DNA from: Actinoplanes palleronii
GTDB lineage: Bacteria; Actinomycetota; Actinomycetes; Mycobacteriales; Micromonosporaceae
Reading direction: 5' to 3'
Length of the DNA: 64,000 bases
Assembly: GCF_016862315.1 (NCBI RefSeq)
Contig: NZ_BOMS01000051.1
Span: 155,486 to 219,485 of the forward strand
The translations under genes were made by a program, and so were the position numbers. Below are positions 34,844-43,024 of this stretch, piece after piece; the stretch's first letter is position 1, and every line of letters starts with the position of its first letter. Under the pieces are notes generated by a model, which worked only from the letters and a program-made list of their open reading frames with translations, had not been told where the DNA came from and ran no database searches.

Positions 34844-35551
34844 ATGAAGAACTCCCCCTGGCAACCGCTGCCCGACCGGAAGTCGACCCGGGTGCAGCTG
34901 GACCGCGAGCAGATCATCGACGTCGCGCTACGGATCTCGGATCAGGAGGGCGTCGACGCGGTGAGCATGCGGCGGGTCGCCGCGGAGTTCGGCACCGGGC
35001 CGTCCAGCCTCTACGCGCACGTGTCCAACAAGGACGAACTGCTGCGCCTGATGTTCGACCGGGTCTGCGGCGAGATCCAGTTGCCGCCGCGCGAGCCGGC
35101 CCGATGGCAGCAGCAGATCAAGGAGCTGATGCTGGGCACTCATCGGCTGCTGCTGACCCACAACGATCTGGGCCGGGTGGCGCTGGCGACGGTGCCGAAC
35201 GGGCCGAACGCACTGCGCGCCTCGGAGTGGATGCTCGGCCTGATGGTCGAGGGCGGGCTGCCGGCGCACCTGGGCGCCTGGGCGCTCGACCGGATCTTCC
35301 TCTACGTGACCGTCGACGCCTACGAGACGTCCATCTGGCGGGCGCAGCTGCGCCACCTCGGCCTGCCCAAGCACGAGTCGGAGAAGCAGGTCAAGGGCGA
35401 GATGGCGGCCTTCCTCGCGGAGCTGCCGGCCGACCGCTTCCCGTACCTGAGCCGCAACTCGGCCGCGATGACCTCGGGAACCTCCCAGGAGCGCTTCGAG
35501 TTCGGTCTCGACCTGCTGATCGACGGCCTGCAGCGGCACGTCACCGGCTGA
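34844..35551 (+). CDS. TetR family regulator of the adjacent exporter
   Basis: A 235-residue repressor of the tetracycline-repressor-like subgroup (TetR_C_1 type). The DNA-binding domain is IIDVALRISDQEGVDAVSMR followed by RVAAEFGTGPSSLYAHVSNK. The C-terminal domain contains RASEWMLGLMVEGGLPAHL. ATG 34844 lies 9 nt after a TAGATT -10-like box (34829-34834). Divergent from the DHA2 exporter, with three operator copies between the genes. Confidence 0.88.
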   Translation: MKNSPWQPLPDRKSTRVQLDREQIIDVALRISDQEGVDAVSMRRVAAEFGTGPSSLYAHVSNKDELLRLMFDRVCGEIQLPPREPARWQQQIKELMLGTHRLLLTHNDLGRVALATVPNGPNALRASEWMLGLMVEGGLPAHLGAWALDRIFLYVTVDAYETSIWRAQLRHLGLPKHESEKQVKGEMAAFLAELPADRFPYLSRNSAAMTSGTSQERFEFGLDLLIDGLQRHVTG

Positions 35552-35560
35552 GACGGGTCC

Positions 35561-35613
35561 GGCTGGTTCTCGGGGGTGCGTCAGGCGACCTGACGCACCC
35601 CCGAGAACCAGCC
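35561..35613. repeat. 53-bp palindromic element, perfect hairpin copy
   Basis: Left arm 35561-35585 and right arm 35589-35613 are perfect 25-nt reverse complements around the loop CGA. It starts GGCTGG and ends CCAGCC and belongs to the same 53-bp family as the copies at 8.1-8.4 and 58.8 kb. Located between convergent tetR and rhodanese genes, 9 nt after the tetR stop, it probably also serves as a terminator. Confidence 0.9.
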
Positions 35614-35626
35614 GGGAGTCGGACCG

Positions 35627-36028
35627 TCAGACGGATCGGGTGGGCAGCCCGGCTTCGCGCCAGGCCTTGAAGCCGCCGGCCAGGTCGGTGGCCCGGTGCA
35701 GGCCGAGCTCCTGCAGCGCGGCCGCGGCCAGGCTGCTGGTGTACCCCTCCTGGCAGGTGATGATCACCGGGAGGTCGTAGCGGTCGGCGAACGGCAGCCG
35801 GGCGTCGCTGCGCGGGTCGAGGCGCCACTCCAGCACGTTGCGCTCGATGATCAGCGCGCCGGGGATCTCGCCGTGCTCGGCGCGCTGGGCCGCCGGGCGG
35901 ATGTCGATGAGTACGGCGCCGTCGCGGACCGCGGCGTCGGTCTCGGCCGGGCCGAGCCGGTCCAGCCGGGTGCGTGCCTCGTCCAGGATCTCGGCGATGC
36001 TCTTCGCGCCGGGCGGTGCCGTGGTCAC
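35627..36028 (-). CDS. Rhodanese-like sulfurtransferase
   Basis: A 133-residue single-domain rhodanese. It has AVLIDIRPAAQRAEHGEIPG (CH2A-like), the active-site loop IITCQEGYTSSLAA with the catalytic Cys, and DLAGGFKAWREAGLP at the end. The start lies in GTGGTGA, where GTG 36028 overlaps the cysteine dioxygenase stop; GTG 36031 is equally possible. With that neighbour it probably handles sulfane sulfur derived from cysteine oxidation or sulfite. Confidence 0.88.
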   Translation of the reverse strand: MTTAPPGAKSIAEILDEARTRLDRLGPAETDAAVRDGAVLIDIRPAAQRAEHGEIPGALIIERNVLEWRLDPRSDARLPFADRYDLPVIITCQEGYTSSLAAAALQELGLHRATDLAGGFKAWREAGLPTRSV

Positions 36029-36495
36029 CACTGGGCGCCGGCCCGCTCGGTGGTGAGCGTCTGGAGACCGGCCGGGCCCAGGCGGTACTTGGTCATGCTG
36101 GTCAGCGCCGGTCCGTAGACGTGCACGCTGATCGCCGGGTCGGGGCCGCGGTTGACGATGCGGTGCACGTGGTGGCTGCCGAACCGGCGGCCGGCGCCCT
36201 CGCTCAGGTCGCGGGAGGTGACCCGGGGCGACTCGGCCGGGCCGCTGACGGTGTCCTCGGTGAGCGTGCCGCTGAAGATGTGGAACCCGCCGGCCGAGCC
36301 GCCGTGGTCGTGCAACTCGGTCTGCTGGCCGGGCAGCCAGGTGAGCAGCCAGACCTCATGGTCGTCGGCGACGTGCAGCCGGTGGTACCACCTGTCGACC
36401 GGGTCGAACCGGGGCGGAACCACCCAACCCTCCGGCGCATTGGCGAATTGCCGGGCGATGGCGAGATGGTCGAGTTGCAGCGCGGTGGTGGTCAT
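36025..36495 (-). CDS. Cysteine dioxygenase
   Basis: A 156-residue cupin that oxidises L-cysteine to cysteine sulfinate with Fe(II). Motif 1 is TELHDHGGSAGGFHIFSGTL, supplying two His ligands; motif 2 is FGSHHVHRIVNRG with the third His. The length is that of the short bacterial CDO family. Translationally coupled to the rhodanese gene downstream. An operator-like palindrome lies 29 nt upstream of the start. Confidence 0.9.
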   Translation of the reverse strand: MTTTALQLDHLAIARQFANAPEGWVVPPRFDPVDRWYHRLHVADDHEVWLLTWLPGQQTELHDHGGSAGGFHIFSGTLTEDTVSGPAESPRVTSRDLSEGAGRRFGSHHVHRIVNRGPDPAISVHVYGPALTSMTKYRLGPAGLQTLTTERAGAQW

Positions 36496-36523
36496 TCGGT
36501 TCCTCCGGTTCAGCTATACATAC

Positions 36524-36540
36524 CCTATCGGTGAGATAGG
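36524..36540. promoter_or_regulatory. Palindromic operator upstream of cysteine dioxygenase
   Basis: CCTATC-GGTGA-GATAGG is a perfect 6-bp inverted repeat, extended by ACC...GGTT on the flanks, inside an AT-richer stretch (CAGCTATACATACC, then TTTTATC). The size and composition recall Rrf2/IscR-type sites for sulfur regulators, but the binding protein is not known and none is encoded nearby. Confidence 0.5.
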
Positions 36541-36864
36541 TTTTATCACAGAACTGGGCGGGGCGGGGCCACTTCCCGGAACCGGCTCGTCCCCCGAAAG
36601 AGGCTTCACCGCGTTTGCCTCTTTCGTGGCGGGGTGCGAAAAACTGCGATCCGCAATGGTGCGACCACGCTCCGTCGACCAAAGTGGGCATTCCGTCACC
36701 GGAATGGTGTTCTGGGTCAACCGTTCCGGCAGAGTTGCTGGTCAGCCCGTCCCTAGGTAATTGAGATGGCTATATGGTCAGTGGCGCCGCCGAGAGTCGG
36801 TTGCCGGAGGAAGACGCCCAGCTGGGCGCCCTCCGATGCCCCCCCGATGAACGAGGACGGACAC
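36541..36864. promoter_or_regulatory. Upstream region of the neprosin-like gene
   Basis: About 320 bp without a credible gene. It holds a perfect inverted repeat, CATTCCG (36689-36695) and CGGAATG (36700-36706), separated by TCAC, a candidate regulator site or small hairpin. No -10 box is assigned with confidence. Confidence 0.4.
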
Positions 36865-37956
36865 GTGTTGAAGTCACGCCGCGGTCTGCTCGCCGCCGGC
36901 CTCTCCGTTGCGGTGATCGGCGCTATCGGAGTCGCCTCCACCCTGAACGCGGGTGCTGAGCAGATTCCCGACGGACCTGCCGCTGCGACCGCGCCGGCTG
37001 AAGTCGCCGAAGCCCCCGCCGCTGCCGATCCCGCTTTGAAACCGCCGACCATCCTCCCCTGGGGGGAGGAGCCGCAGCTCGTCAAACGAGGCCAGGACGG
37101 CGCCACCAGCCGCGCGCTCAAGGCCGCCGGGCTCAGCGCCGCGGCGCCAGGCGAGACCGACGTGAGCGACGCCGATGAGTACGCGCCTAAGGGCCGCAGC
37201 TCGAAGTCCCGCTCCTTGCAGACGACCAGGACCACAGTGGTGCCGCCGAAGCCGCTCCAGCTCGATCCACCGCCGACCGCGACCGCCTCGCCGTCCAGTT
37301 CGGGCTCGACCGTCCACTTCCTTTACAACGTCGGCTGGCAGGCCGCCGTCTCCGACGGGGCGTACGCGAACCTGACGATCAACAAACCGGTGCTGGCCCA
37401 GGCGGACTACCACACCCTGGCCGAGCTGGCGGTGCAGTCCGCGGACGGCACCCAGATCGTCGAGGTCGGGTGGAACGTGGACCGCGTGGTCAACGGCGAC
37501 GACGACCCGCACCTGTTCGTCTACCACTGGGTCAACGGCCAGACCAGCTGCTACAACGGCTGTGGCTACGTGCAGTACAGCAACACCATCACGCCGGGCG
37601 ACACGCTGAGCGTCGACATCCAGAAGAAGTTCGGCATCCAGTTCTACGGCGGCGCCTGGTGGATCGCCTACGACACCGAGTGGGTCGGCTACTTCCCGGC
37701 CAACCTCTGGACCGTCGACTTCGCCAAGACCGGCATGGTCCAGATCTTCGGCGAGGTGGCCGCGTCCTCCGCCCAGCCGTGCACCCAGATGGGCAACGGT
37801 CTGGCCGGCTTGGAGACCACGGCGGCCCGGATCGGCAGCGTGGCCTACATCAACGGCCCGACCCCTGACGTGGCGGTGCGCAGCACCAGCAGCCTCTATC
37901 AGGTGTCCAGGCAGAGCACCCGGACGTTCCGCTACGGCGGGGCCGGCGCCTGCTGA
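36865..37956 (+). CDS. Secreted neprosin-like glutamic peptidase
   Basis: A 363-residue exported protein. Residues 1-35 are a signal peptide (KSRRGLLAAGLSVAVIGAIG), followed by a prodomain-like Ala/Pro-rich region to about residue 150. The C-terminal neprosin (DUF239) domain has IVEVGWNVDRVVNGDDDPHL, VNGQTSCYNGCGYVQYSN with its Cys pair, FGIQFYGGAWWIAYD and TEWVGYFPANLW. The two Glu in VEVGW and TEWVGY match the catalytic pair of plant neprosin, a post-proline endopeptidase. GTG 36865 is chosen for GAGG 9 nt upstream; ATG 36847 would add six residues. A bacterial homologue with proline-specific activity is inferred only. Confidence 0.8.
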   Translation: MLKSRRGLLAAGLSVAVIGAIGVASTLNAGAEQIPDGPAAATAPAEVAEAPAAADPALKPPTILPWGEEPQLVKRGQDGATSRALKAAGLSAAAPGETDVSDADEYAPKGRSSKSRSLQTTRTTVVPPKPLQLDPPPTATASPSSSGSTVHFLYNVGWQAAVSDGAYANLTINKPVLAQADYHTLAELAVQSADGTQIVEVGWNVDRVVNGDDDPHLFVYHWVNGQTSCYNGCGYVQYSNTITPGDTLSVDIQKKFGIQFYGGAWWIAYDTEWVGYFPANLWTVDFAKTGMVQIFGEVAASSAQPCTQMGNGLAGLETTAARIGSVAYINGPTPDVAVRSTSSLYQVSRQSTRTFRYGGAGAC

Positions 37957-37978
37957 TCTCCCGTACCTCGCAAGGTTG

Positions 37979-38007
37979 ATGCCCGGTCCCCCAAAGGGGC
38001 CGGGCAT
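37979..38007 (+). terminator. Terminator hairpin after the neprosin gene
   Basis: ATGCCCGG-T-CCCC pairs with GGGGCCGGGCAT with a single bulged T and a CAAA-type loop, followed by TGACGTTTT. It ends the neprosin transcript before the sigma factor gene. Confidence 0.8.
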
Positions 38008-38103
38008 TGACGTTTTCCGGTTTCCTGCCCCCACCGTGAACCGGATCGCGTGTGACGATGTACATCCGGGTGGCCGGGCGGAACCCGAGGGGAGCTGGCG
38101 CCG

Positions 38104-38625
38104 ATGAAGCGACGGGTGAGCCCCGACGAGCAACTGATGACCGCGCTCTACACGGAGCACTACGCAGTGCTCATCAATTTTGTCTCGCGATACGTCTCCG
38201 ATCGGCACAAAGCCGAGGACATGGTCCAGGAGACGCTGTTACGGGCGTGGAAGCACATCGACCGGCTCGACCCGGAACCCGGGCGGACCAGGTCGTACCT
38301 GCTCACCATCGCGCGCAACGTGGTGACCAACGCGTGGCGGGCGGAACAGCGCCGGCCCAAGCTGGTTTCTGACGAGACAGCGGTCAACTCCGTGCCGTCG
38401 GCAGACAATGTAGATCAAATGGTGGAGGGCTGGCTGGTCGCGGAAGCGCTGGAACGGCTCTCCCCGGAGCATCGGGCGGTGATTCAGGCCATGTATTACG
38501 AGGGGCAGAGCGTGGCCGACGCGGCGCGGAAACTGTCGGTGCCGGAGGGCACGGTCAAGTCCCGCGCTTACTACGCGGTACGTGCGCTCCGCACCGTCTT
38601 CGAGGAGATGGGGATGCTGCGATGA
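38104..38625 (+). CDS. ECF sigma factor (SigL/SigK-like)
   Basis: A 173-residue alternative sigma factor. Region 2 includes VLINFVSRYVSDRHKAEDMV followed by QETLLRAWKHID; region 4 includes LERLSPEHRAVIQAMYYEGQ and VPEGTVKSRAYYAVRALR, which resembles mycobacterial SigL. ATG 38104 is preceded by GGGGAG. The anti-sigma gene follows 45 nt downstream, and a micro-ORF links the two. Its regulon is unknown; adjacent exported proteins suggest envelope functions. Confidence 0.9.
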   Translation: MKRRVSPDEQLMTALYTEHYAVLINFVSRYVSDRHKAEDMVQETLLRAWKHIDRLDPEPGRTRSYLLTIARNVVTNAWRAEQRRPKLVSDETAVNSVPSADNVDQMVEGWLVAEALERLSPEHRAVIQAMYYEGQSVADAARKLSVPEGTVKSRAYYAVRALRTVFEEMGMLR

Positions 38626-38678
38626 GCGGGCACAGCCCCATCCGCGACATCGGTCGGGCGGGGGTGCGGCATGAGTGA
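38622..38678 (+). CDS. Possible 18-codon coupling ORF between sigma and anti-sigma genes
   Basis: ATG 38622 overlaps the sigma stop (ATGA) and the frame runs MSGHSPIRDIGRAGVRHE to TGA 38676-38678, overlapping the first 8 nt of the anti-sigma gene. The double overlap suggests that ribosomes could pass from sigma to anti-sigma through it. No homologue is recognised and it could be fortuitous. Confidence 0.35.
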   Translation: MSGHSPIRDIGRAGVRHE

Positions 38679-39393
38679 CCTCGACGAGCACGACAGCCTG
38701 CACCGGCTGCTCGGCGGCTACCTGCTCGGTGGCCTGGACGAGACGGACACCGACCGGCTCGACGCGCACCTGCACGACTGCGCCGACTGCCGGGCCGAGC
38801 TGGATCGGCTGGCACCGGTGCCGGAGATGCTGCAACACCTGCCGGATGCCCGGCACACCGGTGGTGGCCTGCCACCGCTCACCGTCGCGCCGACCGCGCG
38901 ACCCACCTCGCAGAACGTCGAGAACCTGCTCAGCCGGATGCGGGCGGAGAAGACCCGGGAGACCCGGGTGTCGCGGACCCGATGGCTGGTCGCCGCGTCG
39001 GTGGCGGTGATCGCGGCCGGCGCGATCGGCTACGGCATCGTCTCCACCAGCCAGGGGACACCGAACCCGCCCACGGCACAGCAGAGCACCCAGCTGATCA
39101 CCGCGGACTTCCAGGCCGCGGCCGGCAGCGGGATGGGCGGCCAGGCGGTGCTCACCCCGAAGGCCTGGGGTGTGGAGATCGGGCTGAACATGACGAAGAT
39201 GGAGGGCAAGGCGCCCTTCTTCTGCATGGTCAAACGCACCGACGGCACCATGGAACAGGCCGCGGCCTGGGGCGAGACGGCCGAGCACAACGCGAAGGTG
39301 AGCGGCGCCAGCTCGATCAAGGCGACCGACGTGCAGTCCATCGTGATCACGGACAGCGGCGGAAAAGTACTGGGCACCGCGACCGTTGCCTGA
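38671..39393 (+). CDS. Membrane anti-sigma factor with zinc-finger (ZAS) domain
   Basis: A 240-residue single-pass membrane protein. The N-terminal domain has the HxxxCxxC zinc motif in LDAHLHDCADCRAELDRL. One TM helix (RWLVAASVAVIAAGAIGYGI, about residues 108-128) leads to an extracytoplasmic domain with strand-rich sequence and a Cys in PFFCMVKRTDG. It would hold the adjacent sigma factor inactive until an envelope signal, as RslA does for SigL. Confidence 0.88.
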   Translation: MSDLDEHDSLHRLLGGYLLGGLDETDTDRLDAHLHDCADCRAELDRLAPVPEMLQHLPDARHTGGGLPPLTVAPTARPTSQNVENLLSRMRAEKTRETRVSRTRWLVAASVAVIAAGAIGYGIVSTSQGTPNPPTAQQSTQLITADFQAAAGSGMGGQAVLTPKAWGVEIGLNMTKMEGKAPFFCMVKRTDGTMEQAAAWGETAEHNAKVSGASSIKATDVQSIVITDSGGKVLGTATVA

Positions 39394-39407
39394 GCAGAAT
39401 CGGGGGC

Positions 39408-40454
39408 ATGTCGATCTCCCTTCGGATGCCCCCGAAACTGCGTACCGGTGACCGCGTTGCCGTGCTCTCCCCGGCCTTCGCCGCTCCCGCGCTGTTCCCG
39501 GAGCGGCACGAGCAGGCGCTGCGCCGGGTGCGCGAGGTGCTCGGGCTGGAGCCGGTGGAGTTCCCGACCACCCGGCAACTCGGTGCGTCCGCGGCCGACC
39601 GTGCCGCCGACCTGACCGCGGCGTGGGCCGACCCGTCGATCCGCGCGGTGTTCGCCACCATCGGCGGCGACGACCAGATCACCGTGCTGCCGCACCTCGA
39701 CCCCGAGGTGTTCCGCGCCGACCCGAAGCCGTTCTTCGGGTTCTCGGACAACACCAGCCTGCTCAACTGGCTGTGGTGTCACGGCCTCGCCGGCTTCCAC
39801 GGCGGGTCGACGATGATGCACGTGGCGCGCGGGCCCGGGATCCAGCCGGTGCACCTGGCCTCGCTGCGCGCCGCGCTCTTCGACGGCGGGGATCTGGCGA
39901 TCGAGCCGGTCGCCGAGTTCAGCGAGGAGGAGCTGGACTGGGCCGGCGAGGGCTCGCTGACCGACGCGCCGGCACCGGTGCCCAGCCCCGGCTGGACGTG
40001 GCACCGGCCGGACCGGGTGGTGACCGGTCCGACCTGGGGTGGTTGCCTGGAGGTCGTGCACTCGCACCTGGCGGCGGACCGGTGGATCCGGCCGGTCGAC
40101 GAGTACGCCGGGAGTGTGCTGCTGCTGGAGACGTCCGAGGAGATGCCGGCGGCCGGGAAGGTCTTCCGGATCCTGCGCGACTTCGGGGAGCGCGGGCTGT
40201 TGCGCCAGTTCCCGGCGGTGCTGGTCGCCACCGCGAAGGCCACCGTCTTCACCGATCCGCGCCCGGTCGCCGAGCGGCAGCGGTACCGCGACGAGCAGCG
40301 GGAGGCGGTGCTGCGGGCGTTCGCCGACTACCACCCCGAGGCGATGATCGTTTTCGGGGTGGACTTCGGGCACACCGATCCGCAGTGGGTGCTTCCTTAC
40401 GGCGGGCAGGTCACCGTGGACGGGCCGGCTCGGACGGTGACGGCGCACTTCTAG
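39408..40454 (+). CDS. S66 family peptidase (LD-carboxypeptidase/MccF-like)
   Basis: A 348-residue cytoplasmic serine peptidase. It has RTGDRVAVLSPAFA at the start, the nucleophile motif FFGFSDNTSLLNWL (Ser in GFSDNT), the Glu in LLLETSEEMP and the His in GVDFGHTDPQWVLPYGG, completing the Ser-Glu-His triad. Family members trim murein tetrapeptides or cleave microcin C-like acyl-AMP compounds; this one looks more like the MccF branch by its long C-terminal domain. Its end overlaps the convergent MFS gene by 44 nt. Confidence 0.85.
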   Translation: MSISLRMPPKLRTGDRVAVLSPAFAAPALFPERHEQALRRVREVLGLEPVEFPTTRQLGASAADRAADLTAAWADPSIRAVFATIGGDDQITVLPHLDPEVFRADPKPFFGFSDNTSLLNWLWCHGLAGFHGGSTMMHVARGPGIQPVHLASLRAALFDGGDLAIEPVAEFSEEELDWAGEGSLTDAPAPVPSPGWTWHRPDRVVTGPTWGGCLEVVHSHLAADRWIRPVDEYAGSVLLLETSEEMPAAGKVFRILRDFGERGLLRQFPAVLVATAKATVFTDPRPVAERQRYRDEQREAVLRAFADYHPEAMIVFGVDFGHTDPQWVLPYGGQVTVDGPARTVTAHF

Positions 40455-41889
40455 CCGGTGTGCAGGCCGGGTCGCAGAACGAGTGGTTCGGGGTCGGCTT
40501 GGTGAGGCGGGCCGGGATGGTCAGATACGCGGTCACCGAGCCGGCCACCATCAGCCCGGCGCAGATCAGCATGGCGTGCTGGTACACCGGGTGGAGCTGG
40601 GCGGATTCGGTCAGGGAACCCGAGCCGAGCCCGGCCAGCAACGGCAGCACCGCGACCGAGAGCAGGCCGGCCGCCCGGGCCACCGCGTTGTTGACGCCGG
40701 AGGCGATGCCGGCCCGGGAGTCCTCCAGGGCGCCCAGCGCGGTGGCGGTCAGCGGGGCGACCAGCAGGGCCAGGCCCAGGCCGAAGAGCACGACGGCGGG
40801 CAGCACCCGGGTGAGATAGGGCGCGTCCGGGCCGATCGTGGACATCAGTGCCAGGGCCGCGGCGCAGAGCAGTGGGCCGGCGGTCATCGGGATGCGCGGG
40901 CCGATCCGCTGGCCGAGCGCGCCGCCCCGGGCCGAGAGCAACAGCATGATCACCGTGATCGGGAGCATGGACAGGCCCGCGGCCAGCACCGGATAGCCCG
41001 CCACCACCTGCAGGTTCACCACGACCAGGAAGAACACTCCGCCGTTGGCGGCGTAGACCAGGAAGGTCACCAGGTTGGCGCCGGTGAAGGCGCGGTTGCG
41101 GAAGATCGACGGCGGGACCATCGGGTACGGCGAGCGGCGTTCGGCGATCACGAACGCGGTCAGCCCGAGCACGCCGACGACCAGCGGGATCAGGACCACC
41201 GGGTGGCTCGCGCCGTGTGCCGGCCAGGCGGTGAATCCGTAGGTCAGGCCGCCCAGCCCGGCCGCGCCGGTGAGCAGCCCGAGCACGTCGAAGCGCCGGG
41301 CCGCCGCGGGGTCGCGGGACTCCGGCACGTGCCGTGCGGCGACCCAGAGGACCAGCGCCGCGACCGGCACGTTGATCAGGAAGAGGAACCGCCAGCTGCC
41401 GAACTCCAGCAGCCAGCCGCCGAGGAACGGCCCGAGCGCGCCGCCGATGCCGCCCAGCCCGGACCACGCGCCGATCGCCCGGGCCCGGTCGCCGGGCGCG
41501 AACGACGCCTCCAGGATGGCGAGTGCACCCGGGGTGAGCAGCGCGCCGCCGATGCCCTGCAGGACCCGTGCCGCGACGAGCATCTCGACTTTCGGGGCCA
41601 GGCCGCAGAGCAGGGACGCGACGGCGAACCAGGCGACGCCCGCCATGAACACCCGCTTGCGGCCGAACCGGTCGCCGAGCGAGCCGCCGACCAGGATCAG
41701 CGAGGCGAGCGAGAGCGCGTAACCGTTGATCGTCCACTGCAGACCGGCCGCGGAGGCGCCCAGGTCGCGGCCGAGCTCGGGCAGCGCGAGGTTGACCACG
41801 GTGGCGTCGATGAAGGCCAGGCTGGACCCGAGCACGGTAGCCAGCAAGACCCAGCGTCCAGCGGCAGTGCCGTACCGAACCGGTTCCAT
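40411..41889 (-). CDS. DHA2 family MFS efflux transporter
   Basis: A 492-residue protein with 14 predicted TM segments. Family motifs are FIDATVVNLALPELGRDLG (TM1), LILVGGSLGDRFGRKRVFMA (loop 2-3) and GPFLGGWLLEFGSWRFLFLI (motif C). It exports an unknown compound, probably with proton exchange. No regulator is adjacent except the receiver protein downstream on the same strand of transcription upstream at 42415; a functional tie is uncertain. The C-terminal 25 residues overlap the S66 peptidase gene on the other strand. Confidence 0.87.
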   Translation of the reverse strand: MEPVRYGTAAGRWVLLATVLGSSLAFIDATVVNLALPELGRDLGASAAGLQWTINGYALSLASLILVGGSLGDRFGRKRVFMAGVAWFAVASLLCGLAPKVEMLVAARVLQGIGGALLTPGALAILEASFAPGDRARAIGAWSGLGGIGGALGPFLGGWLLEFGSWRFLFLINVPVAALVLWVAARHVPESRDPAAARRFDVLGLLTGAAGLGGLTYGFTAWPAHGASHPVVLIPLVVGVLGLTAFVIAERRSPYPMVPPSIFRNRAFTGANLVTFLVYAANGGVFFLVVVNLQVVAGYPVLAAGLSMLPITVIMLLLSARGGALGQRIGPRIPMTAGPLLCAAALALMSTIGPDAPYLTRVLPAVVLFGLGLALLVAPLTATALGALEDSRAGIASGVNNAVARAAGLLSVAVLPLLAGLGSGSLTESAQLHPVYQHAMLICAGLMVAGSVTAYLTIPARLTKPTPNHSFCDPACTPARSAPSPSEPARPR

Positions 41890-41926
41890 GCGGTGACCCT
41901 ACGCCGGGGGCGGGCCGGCGCGGGTG

Positions 41927-42415
41927 TCACGCGATGTGCCGGACGGTGATCTCTTGGCGGCGGGTGACCGGGGTGGGCTGCGGCAGCGAGTGCCGGGCGG
42001 CGGCCAGGGCGGCCCGGGACGCGGCGGCCGAGCGGATCGCCCCGGCGGCCGACCGGTGCAGCAGGTCGCCGAGCCGGGTCATCAGCTCGTCCCGGGCGAA
42101 CGGTTTGGCCAGGTAGTCGTCCGCTCCGGCGTGCAGGGCGGCGGTCATCCGGTCGTGGTGCACGTCCGCGCTGATCACCATGATCGGCAGCGTTTCCAGG
42201 GTCGGGTCGCTGCGGATCCGGCGGCACAGGTCGAGACCGGTGTCGCCCGGCATCCGGATGTCCAGCAGCGCGGCGTCGATACCGCCCTTGGCCAGCGCGT
42301 CCAGGGCGCCGGGGGCGTCGGGGGCGGTCACCACGGCGTACCCGCGCCGGCCCAGGGCGATGGCGAGCAGGTCGCGGTGGTCGGCCTCGTCGTCGGCGAT
42401 CAGGACTGTGAACAC
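41927..42415 (-). CDS. Single-domain response regulator with basic tail
   Basis: A 162-residue protein: a CheY-like receiver (residues 1-118) with the acidic pair in LIADDEADHRD, phospho-acceptor Asp in AALLDIRMPGDTG, the Ser of MVISADVH and Lys of LAKPFARDE. It is followed by a 40-residue Ala/Arg-rich tail with no output domain. GTG 42415 has GGAGG 5 nt upstream. No histidine kinase is adjacent. Confidence 0.88.
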   Translation of the reverse strand: MFTVLIADDEADHRDLLAIALGRRGYAVVTAPDAPGALDALAKGGIDAALLDIRMPGDTGLDLCRRIRSDPTLETLPIMVISADVHHDRMTAALHAGADDYLAKPFARDELMTRLGDLLHRSAAGAIRSAAASRAALAAARHSLPQPTPVTRRQEITVRHIA

Positions 42416-42501
42416 GCGGACCTCCAGGACGGCGACAACGTGCCTATCCCTGTTCGGCAACTCGGTAGCACCCCTGAGGGCCTACCGGGTTGAATCGGCG
42501 G

Positions 42502-43005
42502 ATGATCAGAGCGGCGCGGGAAGCGGACATTCCGGAATTGCAGCGGATCGAGGTCGAAGCTGGACGGAGGTTCGCGGCGGTGGGAATGGACGCGGTCGCC
42601 GACGATGAACCGTTTCCCGCGGCTGAGCTGCTCGAATACCAGCGGGACGGGCGCGCCTGGGTGGTGGCGGACGCGACGGATCGGCCGGTGGCGTACGCGA
42701 TAGCACTGTGGGTCGACGGCCTCGCGCATCTCGAACAGGTCTCCGTGCACCCGGACCACGCCGGCCGAAGGCTCGGCGCGAGTCTCGTCGAGCAGGTCGC
42801 CGCCTGGGCCCGGGAGAACGGCTCGCCGACGCTCTCCCTGACCACGTTCGCCGAGGTGCCGTGGAACGGTCCGTACTACCGGAAACTCGGCTTCCATCCG
42901 GTGTCCGACAGTGATCTGTCACCGGGTCTGCGGGCGATCCGCGCCGAGGAAGCCGCGCACGGTCTCGACGAGTGGCCACGCCTGGTCATGCGCCGAGTGC
43001 TGTGA
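42502..43005 (+). CDS. GNAT family N-acetyltransferase
   Basis: A 167-residue acetyltransferase. The acetyl-CoA-binding motif A is LEQVSVHPDHAGRRLGASLV (V-x-P-x-x-x-G-R-x-x-G-A), motif B lies around VPWNGPYYRKLGFHPV. Substrate unknown; the N-terminal RAAREADIPELQRIE is usual for the family. ATG 42502 is chosen; a TTG 12 nt earlier is possible. Divergent from the receiver gene. Confidence 0.87.
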   Translation: MIRAAREADIPELQRIEVEAGRRFAAVGMDAVADDEPFPAAELLEYQRDGRAWVVADATDRPVAYAIALWVDGLAHLEQVSVHPDHAGRRLGASLVEQVAAWARENGSPTLSLTTFAEVPWNGPYYRKLGFHPVSDSDLSPGLRAIRAEEAAHGLDEWPRLVMRRVL

Positions 43006-43024
43006 GCAAGCCTAAGGTGGTGGA

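Noticed and set aside
40483..41949. A 488-codon plus-strand frame
   Set aside because: Antisense of the DHA2 exporter, Gln/Arg/Asp-rich with no domain.
42502..43005. GNAT gene as the missing PseH of the nearby pse operon
   Set aside because: It is on the opposite strand, separated by the quinone reductase gene with which it pairs, and has only general GNAT motifs.
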